From Nanobdellota archaeon (lineage in GTDB: Archaea > Nanobdellota > Nanobdellia > SCGC-AAA011-G17 > GW2011-AR17), in assembly GCA_030018575.1 (NCBI GenBank), contig JASEIA010000042.1, positions 1 to 12,512 of the forward strand: a stretch of DNA of 12,512 bases, given 5' to 3'. Both the position numbers and the translations under genes were made by a program. Under the pieces are notes generated by a model. That model had not been told where the DNA came from. It did not search any database and worked only from the letters and a program-made list of their open reading frames with translations. How positions within the stretch are numbered: position 1 is the first letter of the stretch; the number at the start of each line of letters is the position of its first letter. Below are positions 6,445 to 12,279 of the stretch, piece after piece.

Positions 6445-7071
6445 TCATAAAATAATTCGCTTGGTATTTTCAGATAATAAAGCATAATATTGTTCAGCTC
6501 CATAATATATTATGCTTCCCCTGCATATCTGCTTGCCAAGGTTCTCATCTTTATCAAAAAGCATTTCCAGGAATTCGCCTATTGTGAAAACATGATAATC
6601 AATTTCAAGCAGTTCTCTCCTTTTCACGGTTTCCAAGGCAGGAATTATCTCTTTTCTCGTTGCATCTGTTTCAACTATTACAGCAATATCCAAATCAGAA
6701 TCTCTCCTTGGCGTTTTCTTGGCATAGCTTCCAAAAACAAAGAGAACAAAAAAAGGCGTATATTCTTGTATGCCATTTTGGATTGTTCGCAATACACCAA
6801 AAGGGAGCATATTGTTTGAGCGCAACTCAATATCACTAAGTATACTCAAATAAGAGAGGGTAAGCATATTCTGGAAATTAAGCGAATAGAATATGCTCTT
6901 GCCTGCTTTTTCAGGCATTACAAGATTCATGCCCTTAAATGCCGCTAAAGCGGACTGAATAACGTTGTTTGATTTTTGCCTGCTTAAGGATTTAACCTGC
7001 TTGAAATCAAGCTTTGCAAATATGTCTTTCCTGAAACTGTTCAAAATTTTTAATTGGGTTTTTGTCAGCAT
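6445..7071 (-). CDS. Winged-helix-like protein fused to a nucleotidyltransferase domain
   Basis: A 208-aa protein. The first ~65 residues (LTKTQLKILNSF ... FYSLNF) resemble a winged helix: a helix pair, a likely recognition helix around QSALAAFKGMNLV, and a short wing. Residues about 105-190 form a minimal nucleotidyltransferase (NTP_transf_2): FVFGSYAKKTPRRDSDLDIAVI (112 onward) with G114-S115 and D126/D128 as metal ligands, and EIDYHVF with D158 as the third acidic residue. The catalytic set is complete. Such proteins are often paired with HEPN proteins, some as antitoxins that modify the partner with nucleotides; a HEPN gene lies divergently at 7353. The promoter is flanked by two identical 15-base boxes, so the N-terminal domain could repress its own gene. 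That role is inferred. The TATA position supports this ATG as a leaderless start. Confidence 0.82.
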   Translation of the reverse strand: MLTKTQLKILNSFRKDIFAKLDFKQVKSLSRQKSNNVIQSALAAFKGMNLVMPEKAGKSIFYSLNFQNMLTLSYLSILSDIELRSNNMLPFGVLRTIQNGIQEYTPFFVLFVFGSYAKKTPRRDSDLDIAVIVETDATRKEIIPALETVKRRELLEIDYHVFTIGEFLEMLFDKDENLGKQICRGSIIYYGAEQYYALLSENTKRIIL

Positions 7072-7080
7072 TTTTACAAA

Positions 7081-7117
7081 ACCTATTTTAAGGTATATAT
7101 ATACCTATTTTAAGGTA
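7081..7117 (-). promoter_or_regulatory. Operator-promoter: TATA box between two identical 15-base boxes
   Basis: ACCTATTTTAAGGTA occurs exactly at 7081-7095 and 7103-7117, 22 bases apart start to start (about two helical turns). Each box has ACCT-N6-AGGT dyad ends. Their inner halves fuse to a perfect 16-base palindrome, AGGTATATATATACCT (7091-7106), whose centre acts as the TATA box about 27 bases before the ATG at 7071. A protein bound to either box would block TBP. A second TATA-like stretch, AATATATAAGG (7117-7127), points to the plus strand. Confidence 0.8.
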
Positions 7118-7320
7118 ATATATAAGGATTGTGGTTGAGCATTCCATTTCAGGCTTATAGCGTAACAAATCCGACAGAGATTTGACGAGGGCAGTAAAAA
7201 AGCCCATCCGGGAAGGTTGGAAATTCCGGTGCCTTCTGCCTTATTTCGCATTGTTTTTCCTGTTGAATAGCGCAGTTTTTCGGAACTGACCGGAAATCCT
7301 GCGGATTTTTGACGGCAATG
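7118..7320. other. Gene-free divergent region with minor hairpins
   Basis: About 200 bases without a convincing gene. A minus-strand frame of 61 codons (7155-7340) lacks recognisable domains and covers the HEPN promoter, so I discount it. A plus-strand TATA-like element at 7117-7127 could start a transcript near 7147. Downstream, GGCAG (7191-7195) faces CTGCC (7237-7241), with GAAGG/CCTTC nested inside, and AAATCC-TGC-GGATTT followed by TT forms a 6-bp hairpin near 7294-7310. A small RNA is possible but unproven. Confidence 0.3.
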
Positions 7321-7328
7321 CTTATTAA
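7321..7328 (+). promoter_or_regulatory. TATA-like element of the HEPN gene
   Basis: CTTATTAA is centred about 28 bases before the ATG at 7353, giving the same leaderless geometry seen for other genes here. It is less canonical than the others. Confidence 0.5.
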
Positions 7329-7352
7329 GGGAAAGCGCAAGCTTCAGAGAAA

Positions 7353-7835
7353 ATGGGAAAAATTGAAATGCTGTATCTCATGAGAGCAGAGAATGAGATT
7401 GCCGCTGCGCAAATATTGCTTGAAGCCAGCAAACGCCCTGAATTGCAGAAAGAGATATTCAGCTTGCAAGGTAATTTCACATTCTACAGCGCGGTAATAA
7501 GCCACTGCTATTACAGCATCTTTTTCTCTGCCAAAGCTATTCTTGCGGCAGAAGGCATAAAGACATATTCCCCGAATATCCACCTAAAAACATTGAATGC
7601 ATTTGATGAATCACTCGTAAAAACAGGCAAGCTGGATGTCTATTTCCTTAAAATATACAGGCAGATGGTTTTAAGGGCGGATGAGCTGCTTGGCATATTT
7701 GCCTCTGAAAAAGAAAAAAGAGGCAGGTTCACATACCGCACAATCCCGCAGGCAAACCTCGAGCCTGCAATGGAATCAATGAAGAATGCATTGTTTTTCT
7801 TTAAGCACATAAACAAGATAATAAGACAAGATTGA
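7353..7835 (+). CDS. HEPN domain protein
   Basis: A 160-aa, mostly helical protein that fits the HEPN family (PF05168-like). The core helix has FYSAVISHCYYSIFFSAKAIL (44 onward), matching the aromatic/alanine pattern of that family, followed by GIKTYSPNIHLKTLNAF (68-84) with the conserved His. A later helix pair includes RADELL (108-113) and KRGRFTYRT (122-130). The Rx4-6H motif of HEPN ribonuclease toxins is not found, so it may be a non-catalytic, nucleotide-binding or scaffold member; R125/Y128 in RGRFTY could be a variant. It is divergent from the wHTH-nucleotidyltransferase gene with about 280 bases between starts; NT and HEPN proteins are usual partners, though normally encoded in tandem. 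A TATA-like element at 7321 supports the start. Confidence 0.72.
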   Translation: MGKIEMLYLMRAENEIAAAQILLEASKRPELQKEIFSLQGNFTFYSAVISHCYYSIFFSAKAILAAEGIKTYSPNIHLKTLNAFDESLVKTGKLDVYFLKIYRQMVLRADELLGIFASEKEKRGRFTYRTIPQANLEPAMESMKNALFFFKHINKIIRQD

Positions 7836-7844
7836 AAAGAGAAT

Positions 7845-7870
7845 AAAAAAGGCCGCCTTTTTTCCGGCGG
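7845..7870 (-). terminator. Hairpin and T-run ending the minus-strand exported-protein genes
   Basis: On the minus strand CCGCC (7870-7866) pairs with GGCGG (7857-7853) around an eight-base loop, followed by CC and six T (7850-7845). This looks like an intrinsic terminator just past the stop at 7872 of the frameshifted small gene. On the plus strand it lies shortly after the HEPN stop and its loop is T-rich, so it may act for both converging genes. Confidence 0.65.
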
Positions 7871-7871
7871 A

Positions 7872-7996
7872 TTAGTGGCTTACAAATTCTTCCAAAGATG
7901 GATTCTCAACAACAGGCTTTCCGTCAAGCTCAACAACTGCTGCTTTTCCGCCAATCCCAAGGCAGCCGCGCCTATAATTCCGTTTCTTATTGTCAT
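7872..7996 (-). pseudogene. Tiny exported or membrane peptide gene with a single-base frameshift
   Basis: Too short for routine gene calling. A strong Shine-Dalgarno site precedes the ATG at 7996, which lies one base after the stop of the gene at 7998-8456. The ATG frame begins MTIRNGIIGAAALG, similar to MKTLTGILGAAVL of the neighbouring gene, then becomes Leu/Gln-rich and stops at 7880 (38 aa). In the -1 frame the same DNA reads GIGGKAAVVELDGKPVVE, then NPSLEEFVSH and a stop at 7872, which is far more protein-like. That frame has no start codon and an upstream TAA. Restoring one base near the GGGATT would give a 41-aa protein. This is either a real frameshift, a sequencing error, or recoding. 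No function is recognised. Confidence 0.5.
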
Positions 7997-7997
7997 T

Positions 7998-8456
7998 TTA
8001 GTTTCCTCCTGTTAATTCTTCAATCCTTGTGCAATCCTCAGGCATTGTGTATACGCCATGGCTGCCATTCTCATCCTCTGCTGTAAGCTCCACGCCGTTT
8101 ACAACAACATCCCTCATGCACAGGCTTAAGTGAGTCTGATACAGGAATTCATTTGAATCAGCTGCCCGCTCTGCATTCTGCCTGTTCCTGTCATCGCAAA
8201 GAATGTTGGAATACACATTCAGAATCTTGTTGTCTGCCTTTATGCTCATGTCAGCGTATATGCCAAGGCACGTGAGCCTTACAGGGCTTTCTGTGACGTG
8301 TGTGCAATAAACAGCCTCGCCTTCAAAAGAGAAAGCCCCTGTTTCGCTCACTGTATCATCACTCGCATCTACTGCATCATCATAAGGCGAAACATCATCA
8401 TCCCCGCATCCAAAAGTCAATACAGCCGCTCCTAAAATCCCTGTTAGTGTTTTCAT
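7998..8456 (-). CDS. Small Cys-rich exported protein, possible lipoprotein
   Basis: A 152-aa protein with a short signal peptide, MKTLTGILGAAVL, followed by TFGC, a lipobox-like site with C17, though Thr at the -3 position is weak. An acidic linker (GDDDVSPYDDAVDASDD, 18-34) would extend from the membrane. The mature part has five more cysteines (C51, C63, C87, C113, C142); an odd count may mean the first is lipidated and two disulfides form, but this is inference. No domain is recognised. The start has AGGAGG eight bases upstream, and the stop of the preceding gene overlaps that site, so it is translationally coupled to the CARDB-like protein. Confidence 0.7.
   Translation of the reverse strand: MKTLTGILGAAVLTFGCGDDDVSPYDDAVDASDDTVSETGAFSFEGEAVYCTHVTESPVRLTCLGIYADMSIKADNKILNVYSNILCDDRNRQNAERAADSNEFLYQTHLSLCMRDVVVNGVELTAEDENGSHGVYTMPEDCTRIEELTGGN
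8005..8010 (-). promoter_or_regulatory. Shine-Dalgarno site of the frameshifted small gene
   Basis: AGGAGG on the minus strand, 8 bases before the ATG at 7996, lies inside the last codons of the upstream gene. It shows the tiny reading frame is, or recently was, translated. Confidence 0.65.
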
Positions 8457-8464
8457 TTTCCTTT

Positions 8465-8470
8465 CCTCCT
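8465..8470 (-). promoter_or_regulatory. Shine-Dalgarno site of the small Cys-rich protein
   Basis: AGGAGG overlaps the TAG of the upstream gene and sits 8 bases before the ATG at 8456, the same spacing as at the next gene down. It decides the start and indicates re-initiation. Confidence 0.75.
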
Positions 8471-9707
8471 AATACCTCGCCCTCGTGCCTGCAATGACTG
8501 CTATAATCAGCGCAACAACAAGCACTCCCGACAATATCATCAATATCCTGCCCTTATCCATGCCGCTGAATGCTGAATTCAGCTTGTCAACAGAGCCTTC
8601 TTTTTCAACAGCAACCTTTGAGACAGTGACTCCGTAAGTGTCCTGCTTTATCACTGTATTCCCTTCCTTGACTTTAATCGTAACCTGCTGAATTCCTTCC
8701 TTTTCAGGCAAAATGCTTACCCTTAATTCGCTTGCATCTCCAGGCAACAATTCCAATGATGCAGGGAACACTTCCGCCTTTCCCCATTCAAAAGGCGAAA
8801 CCTCGACAGTGTAAGTTTTCTTGGTATCCCCGATGTTTGCAATAGCAACACGATAATTTCCAACTGCACCGACAACAAAATTCTGCTGCCTTGAAATTGC
8901 AGTGACTGACTCTTTTGCCAGCTCAGAAGCATACTGCTCATTTGAATCCTTTCCTTTCACGTAAATCATGCGCATAGCTTCAGTTTCCTCATTTCCGCGG
9001 GCATATGAAGCCTTTACCTTAAGCTGGTAATCGCCTGTAACCATGTCTTCAGGAATAGTGAGCATTATGAAGCTCGTGCTTTGCGTTGAGTCCTCGCCCT
9101 CATAGGTGTCAAGGGCATCTACGTACTCTATCCCGGAAACGCCAAACTGCGGAATATAAGCCTCAACCTTTATGTTCTTCTCTGTCTTGCTTCCGAAATT
9201 CTCAAGCCTTACCTGCACTGCAAGGGTCCTGCCTGCATCAACCATTGTGGAAGGCCTTATTATTACATCCTGCACAACAACGCTGTGCCTTGGAGGCTCT
9301 AAATACACAACAGAAGCGCTTTCAGCATAATTGTCCCTTCCTCTTACTTCAACGTGAAGAATATAATTATGATTTTCAATAACTGATAAATCACGGGGCA
9401 ATTCCAATGTAAGCTCTTTCCTGTATGTAACGCCTGTTTTCATGTCAAAAACATTTGATTCAGCGAGGACATCATCATATTCATAGCCGCCAATCCACGC
9501 CTTTACCCTGACATCTTTTGCATTATAGGCAGTATTCAGCGTAACTCCAACCTGCACGTTTGTGCCGAGCTCAAGAGCTATTCTCTCAGAGCCTGCTTCC
9601 ATTCCGTTGACAGTGACTTTTATAATGCCAAAAGGTGCTGCAAAAACCATTGCAGAAACCAGTAGCAGTATTATGGGAAATGCCAATATAAGCGCTGTTT
9701 TTTTCAT
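8469..9707 (-). CDS. Secreted, C-terminally anchored surface protein with CARDB-like domains
   Basis: A 412-aa exported protein. Residues 1-24 (MKKTALILAFPIILLLVSAM...) form a signal peptide ending near VFAA. The body consists of beta-sandwich-like repeats: HSVVVQDVIIRPST followed by AVQVRLENFGSKTEKNIKVEAY is the typical pattern of a CARDB or similar Ig-like domain (about 145-240), and a second such region with VGNYRVAIANIGDTKKTYTV is near 282-302. A basic-flanked hydrophobic helix, ILMILSGVLVVALIIAVIAG (about 388-407), with a short RARY tail anchors it in the cytoplasmic membrane, so the body faces outside. It may serve in cell-surface structure or adhesion; no enzyme motif is visible. It has its own TATA/BRE promoter and starts the short operon that includes the Cys-rich protein. 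Confidence 0.78.
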   Translation of the reverse strand: MKKTALILAFPIILLLVSAMVFAAPFGIIKVTVNGMEAGSERIALELGTNVQVGVTLNTAYNAKDVRVKAWIGGYEYDDVLAESNVFDMKTGVTYRKELTLELPRDLSVIENHNYILHVEVRGRDNYAESASVVYLEPPRHSVVVQDVIIRPSTMVDAGRTLAVQVRLENFGSKTEKNIKVEAYIPQFGVSGIEYVDALDTYEGEDSTQSTSFIMLTIPEDMVTGDYQLKVKASYARGNEETEAMRMIYVKGKDSNEQYASELAKESVTAISRQQNFVVGAVGNYRVAIANIGDTKKTYTVEVSPFEWGKAEVFPASLELLPGDASELRVSILPEKEGIQQVTIKVKEGNTVIKQDTYGVTVSKVAVEKEGSVDKLNSAFSGMDKGRILMILSGVLVVALIIAVIAGTRARY

Positions 9708-9711
9708 GTTT

Positions 9712-9717
9712 TACCCC
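9712..9717 (-). promoter_or_regulatory. Shine-Dalgarno-like site of the surface protein gene
   Basis: GGGGGT on the minus strand, 4 bases before the ATG at 9707. With transcription predicted near 9728, the mRNA has a leader of about 20 bases. Confidence 0.45.
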
Positions 9718-9747
9718 CGAAACTCCTAGTGCTTGTTATAAGCCCTT

Positions 9748-9766
9748 GGTTTATAAAGCTTTCGGG
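9748..9766 (-). promoter_or_regulatory. BRE and TATA promoter of the surface protein operon
   Basis: On the minus strand CCGAAAGC is followed by TTTATAAA, a near-ideal archaeal BRE plus TATA box, predicting transcription from about 9728. A weaker TATA-like TTATAA lies closer to the gene at 9735-9740. Confidence 0.75.
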
Positions 9767-9770
9767 TTTC

Positions 9771-9786
9771 GCCACGAGAGAGTGGC
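9771..9786 (-). terminator. Hairpin after the HESGH lipoprotein gene
   Basis: GCCAC (9771-9775) and GTGGC (9782-9786) form a perfect 5-bp stem with a 6-base loop, starting at the base next to the stop codon of the gene at 9787-11451. There is no T-run behind it, so it could be a weak terminator or an mRNA 3'-end structure. Confidence 0.4.
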
Positions 9787-11451
9787 TTATCTGCAGTTGC
9801 GGTCATAAAAGCGCGGCCTGTAATCAATCCTTGATTGCGCTGCGCTTTCAGCACTGCTGTCTATCGCATCTTCGCACCCTGCCTTTGTTTCAGCATTAGG
9901 AATCCGTGAGCAGCCCGCATCAACAGTCGCCTGATACCATTCAATTGCATTGCAGATGTGCCGGATATACCCCCGCGGATTGTGGTTGCTTAAGTCTTCA
10001 TTTGCCAGATTCTCTTCCAAGCGGCCCCCTGAAAGAAGGATATGCGGCGAGTAAACAGCCACAATCCTGTTTGTGTCCTCAAAATGATAATTGCCTGCCG
10101 GATAGAATTTTGCATTAAAGTCCTCGACTATTTCAAGAAGGGAGTTATTTGATTCAACGCCGGCAGTTACAAGCTCTGTGCCGTAAGCAAGCGCTGACAA
10201 ATAAGCCATAACATGGAATGCTCTCGGCTCCGCAGCATCGCTCATGCATTCATAAAACCGGGATTCACAAGGCAAGCCCTGGTTCATTTCAATTATTCCT
10301 TTTGCAATATTATGTAATTTCACCTTGTCTTCAATTCTTGATATTCCCTGTCCGGCAATTTTCATCATCTTAAGGTAATGATAGTATGAAAGCACAGATG
10401 TTATCTGATTCCTGAAAAGCGCATTCTCAATGCCTGAATTATAAAACATTTCTGTCTGGTGAATGAACTCGTCCATCCGCGCAGAACTTACCGGCCTGCC
10501 GCTTTGCTGAAGCATATTATATGTTAAATCTGTTGAAACAAAGCGCAGGTAATTGATTAATTCGCTTGCCTCTTTCTCATTCACATTCCTCAAAAGCCCC
10601 TGCAAGAATCCGGGCTTTTCAAGCATCTTCTTGAATTCTGAAAGCGATGCGTCACAGATAGTGTCATACTGCATTGCCACATTTTTTGTTGTTTCCTCAA
10701 GATAAAGTATTGGCGCTGTAAGTATGTTGTTAAAAGCCCTTTCAAGATTTCCGTTCTCAAGGTTTGCCTGCACCATAAATCCCAGGTCCCCAAGGAAATA
10801 ATATTTATGGTAATCGCCGTTAAAATATTCGCTTATCGGAACGCACATTACGCTTAAGTCATTGCCACCTGCCTTGGGAACAGAAACTGCATATCCTGCA
10901 AACACAGAGCCTATTTTCCTGTTCAAGCCATACATCCTTAATGCAAAATACATCTCGTGCGCCTTTGAAGGAAACTCGTATGCAGAACTCCTGAAGTGGT
11001 GCCCTGACTCATGGGTAAATATCATTATTAATCCTGAGGGGAAATATTTATTCTGAAGTATGTACAAAGTTGAATTCATGTCTCCGTGAAAAGCAGGAGG
11101 CGCCCAGTTTACGTTGCCAAAGGCATATTTTTCAGCCATTTCTTCCTCATCCCTTACCATGTAGACGTGCATGTCATCGTCAAACCTTCTCCTGTCAAGC
11201 CCCTGGGATGCAAGTTCTTCTCCCATGAAAACATTGAAGTCATTTACAAAGCCAATATAAGGGGTGAAATCATTTGCATAGTCCCGCGACATAAGAAGCG
11301 CGCCTGTCTCATTTTCCTCTTCCTGCGTAATCACGCCGTCAGCGTTCTGCTTGACTGCAACTCCTTCAGGAAAAAGCATGTCGCATCCTGTTAATGCGCC
11401 TGCCAAGGATAATGCGGCTGCTGTTTTCTTTGCCCGGCTTTTTAGGCTCAT
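9787..11451 (-). CDS. Large lipoprotein with HESGH zinc-metallopeptidase-like motif
   Basis: A 554-aa exported protein. MSLKSRAKKT is the positive n-region, AAALSLAGAL the hydrophobic core and LTGC (20-23) a canonical lipobox, so C23 should be lipid-modified. GLIMIFTHESGHHFRS (140-155) holds H147-E-S-G-H151, an HExxH zinc site in a hydrophobic helix; E166 in KAHEMYFALR is a candidate third ligand. The rest is mainly helical and I do not recognise a family. Cys pairs cluster at the C-terminus (C395, C402, C500, C514, C526, C553), suggesting disulfides. The frame extends upstream to 11577, but that part overlaps the preceding gene; the ATG at 11451 has GGAGGT six bases upstream and lies one base after the preceding stop. 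A role in cell-surface protein or peptide breakdown is plausible. Confidence 0.7.
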   Translation of the reverse strand: MSLKSRAKKTAAALSLAGALTGCDMLFPEGVAVKQNADGVITQEEENETGALLMSRDYANDFTPYIGFVNDFNVFMGEELASQGLDRRRFDDDMHVYMVRDEEEMAEKYAFGNVNWAPPAFHGDMNSTLYILQNKYFPSGLIMIFTHESGHHFRSSAYEFPSKAHEMYFALRMYGLNRKIGSVFAGYAVSVPKAGGNDLSVMCVPISEYFNGDYHKYYFLGDLGFMVQANLENGNLERAFNNILTAPILYLEETTKNVAMQYDTICDASLSEFKKMLEKPGFLQGLLRNVNEKEASELINYLRFVSTDLTYNMLQQSGRPVSSARMDEFIHQTEMFYNSGIENALFRNQITSVLSYYHYLKMMKIAGQGISRIEDKVKLHNIAKGIIEMNQGLPCESRFYECMSDAAEPRAFHVMAYLSALAYGTELVTAGVESNNSLLEIVEDFNAKFYPAGNYHFEDTNRIVAVYSPHILLSGGRLEENLANEDLSNHNPRGYIRHICNAIEWYQATVDAGCSRIPNAETKAGCEDAIDSSAESAAQSRIDYRPRFYDRNCR

Positions 11452-11452
11452 C

Positions 11453-12277
11453 TCAAAACCTCCCCACGAAGCCAAGGCTGTAAGTGTTGCTGTCAATTCC
11501 GTCCTGGTCTCCGTAAAGCCATATATATTCATATCCCAACTGCAAGGCAGCGTGCTCGTTAAGCCATACTTTTGCATTTGTTCCGCCGTACAAAAACAAA
11601 TTTTCCCTGTTTATTGTGCCGTCCATTGCGCCGTTGTACTCGCCCTGCACATAGCCATCAACATCAACAGGCCCAAGATGGAATCCAAGCCCTAATCTCA
11701 GCTTGTGCTTCAACAGGTCAAAATATCCCTGTATGTTATTTCCGGTTATTCCCGGAACAAATGAATATGAAAGCCCGAAGTTCGCGTATTCAGAATCAAC
11801 GCTTAAGTCAAACATTGGCCCTGCTCCGCAGGTTGTCTTTTCAATTGGAACTTCAAGATAGTTTCCTGCCTCATGCCTGCAGTCAAAGTCAAGCCCGCCG
11901 CCAATGTTGAATGCATATGTTTCTGCCCTGTGAGCCCATTCCCATAGCACAGAAAGCCCTGCGTCAACAACAAGGCTCTTGCCGTTGCCGTCTGAATAAT
12001 TAACATTGTTAATCTCCAGAAGCCCCCTTGTAACTAATTGCACTCCGGGATAAAAAGTAACTGCTGACTCTCCCTGCCCCCTTATCTGATGCCCTTCTGA
12101 AAAGTCCATTGAGGCGTAATCTGCAAGGTTATTGTCCTGGTATCCGGCAGACAATCCTATTGTTATTGCATTATCTGTTGCAGGCACAAAATCATCCGCT
12201 CTTGCATCAGCAGCAGACAGTGAAGCAGCTGCGCAAATTGCCGCGAGTCCTGCTTTTATGCGTGTTTTAGTTTTCAT
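11453..12277 (-). CDS. Outer-membrane-like beta-barrel protein
   Basis: A 274-aa exported protein. MKTKTRIKAGLAAICAAASL followed by SAADARA and DD is a classical signal peptide with an AxA cut near residue 27. The mature part is a run of amphipathic strands with alternating hydrophobic residues and short turns: NAITIGLSAGYQD, KSLVVDAGLSVLWEWAH, AFNIGGGLDFD, ANFGLSYSFVPG, HKLRLGLGFHLGPVDVDGYV, AALQLGYEYIWLYGD and NTYSLGFVGRF, ending in Phe as outer-membrane proteins do. Two cysteines (near 154 and 171) flank one long loop. The frame is open upstream to 12376, but that is antisense-like sequence over the preceding gene's end; the ATG at 12277 follows that gene's stop by two bases. In an archaeon such a protein is unexpected: it points to an outer membrane, a bacterial acquisition, or a soluble barrel. 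Confidence 0.65.
   Translation of the reverse strand: MKTKTRIKAGLAAICAAASLSAADARADDFVPATDNAITIGLSAGYQDNNLADYASMDFSEGHQIRGQGESAVTFYPGVQLVTRGLLEINNVNYSDGNGKSLVVDAGLSVLWEWAHRAETYAFNIGGGLDFDCRHEAGNYLEVPIEKTTCGAGPMFDLSVDSEYANFGLSYSFVPGITGNNIQGYFDLLKHKLRLGLGFHLGPVDVDGYVQGEYNGAMDGTINRENLFLYGGTNAKVWLNEHAALQLGYEYIWLYGDQDGIDSNTYSLGFVGRF
11458..11463 (-). promoter_or_regulatory. Shine-Dalgarno site of the HESGH lipoprotein
   Basis: GGAGGT on the minus strand, within the last codons of the beta-barrel gene, ends 6 bases before the ATG at 11451. It selects this start over the frame's earlier ATG at 11577 and indicates coupling to the beta-barrel gene. Confidence 0.75.
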
Positions 12278-12279
12278 TA

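Noticed and set aside
7081..7117. Direct repeats as a replication origin or iteron array
   Set aside because: Only two boxes, placed exactly around a TATA element; promoter control explains them better, and no replication gene is nearby.
7147..7300. C/D box guide RNA
   Set aside because: Only a weak C-like TTGACGA and a distant CTGA are seen, with wrong spacing for a standard archaeal C/D RNA.
7155..7340. 61-codon minus-strand frame between NT and HEPN genes
   Set aside because: No domain, no Shine-Dalgarno site, and it runs across the HEPN promoter; composition is not convincing.
6445..7835. Canonical MntA-HepT toxin-antitoxin pair
   Set aside because: Genes are divergent and distant, the NT has an extra DNA-binding-like domain, and the HEPN protein lacks the Rx4-6H/HxY motif.
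11452..11577. Earlier ATG for the HESGH lipoprotein
   Set aside because: It would overlap the end of the beta-barrel gene and bury the signal peptide and lipobox inside the protein; the ATG at 11451 has an ideal Shine-Dalgarno site.
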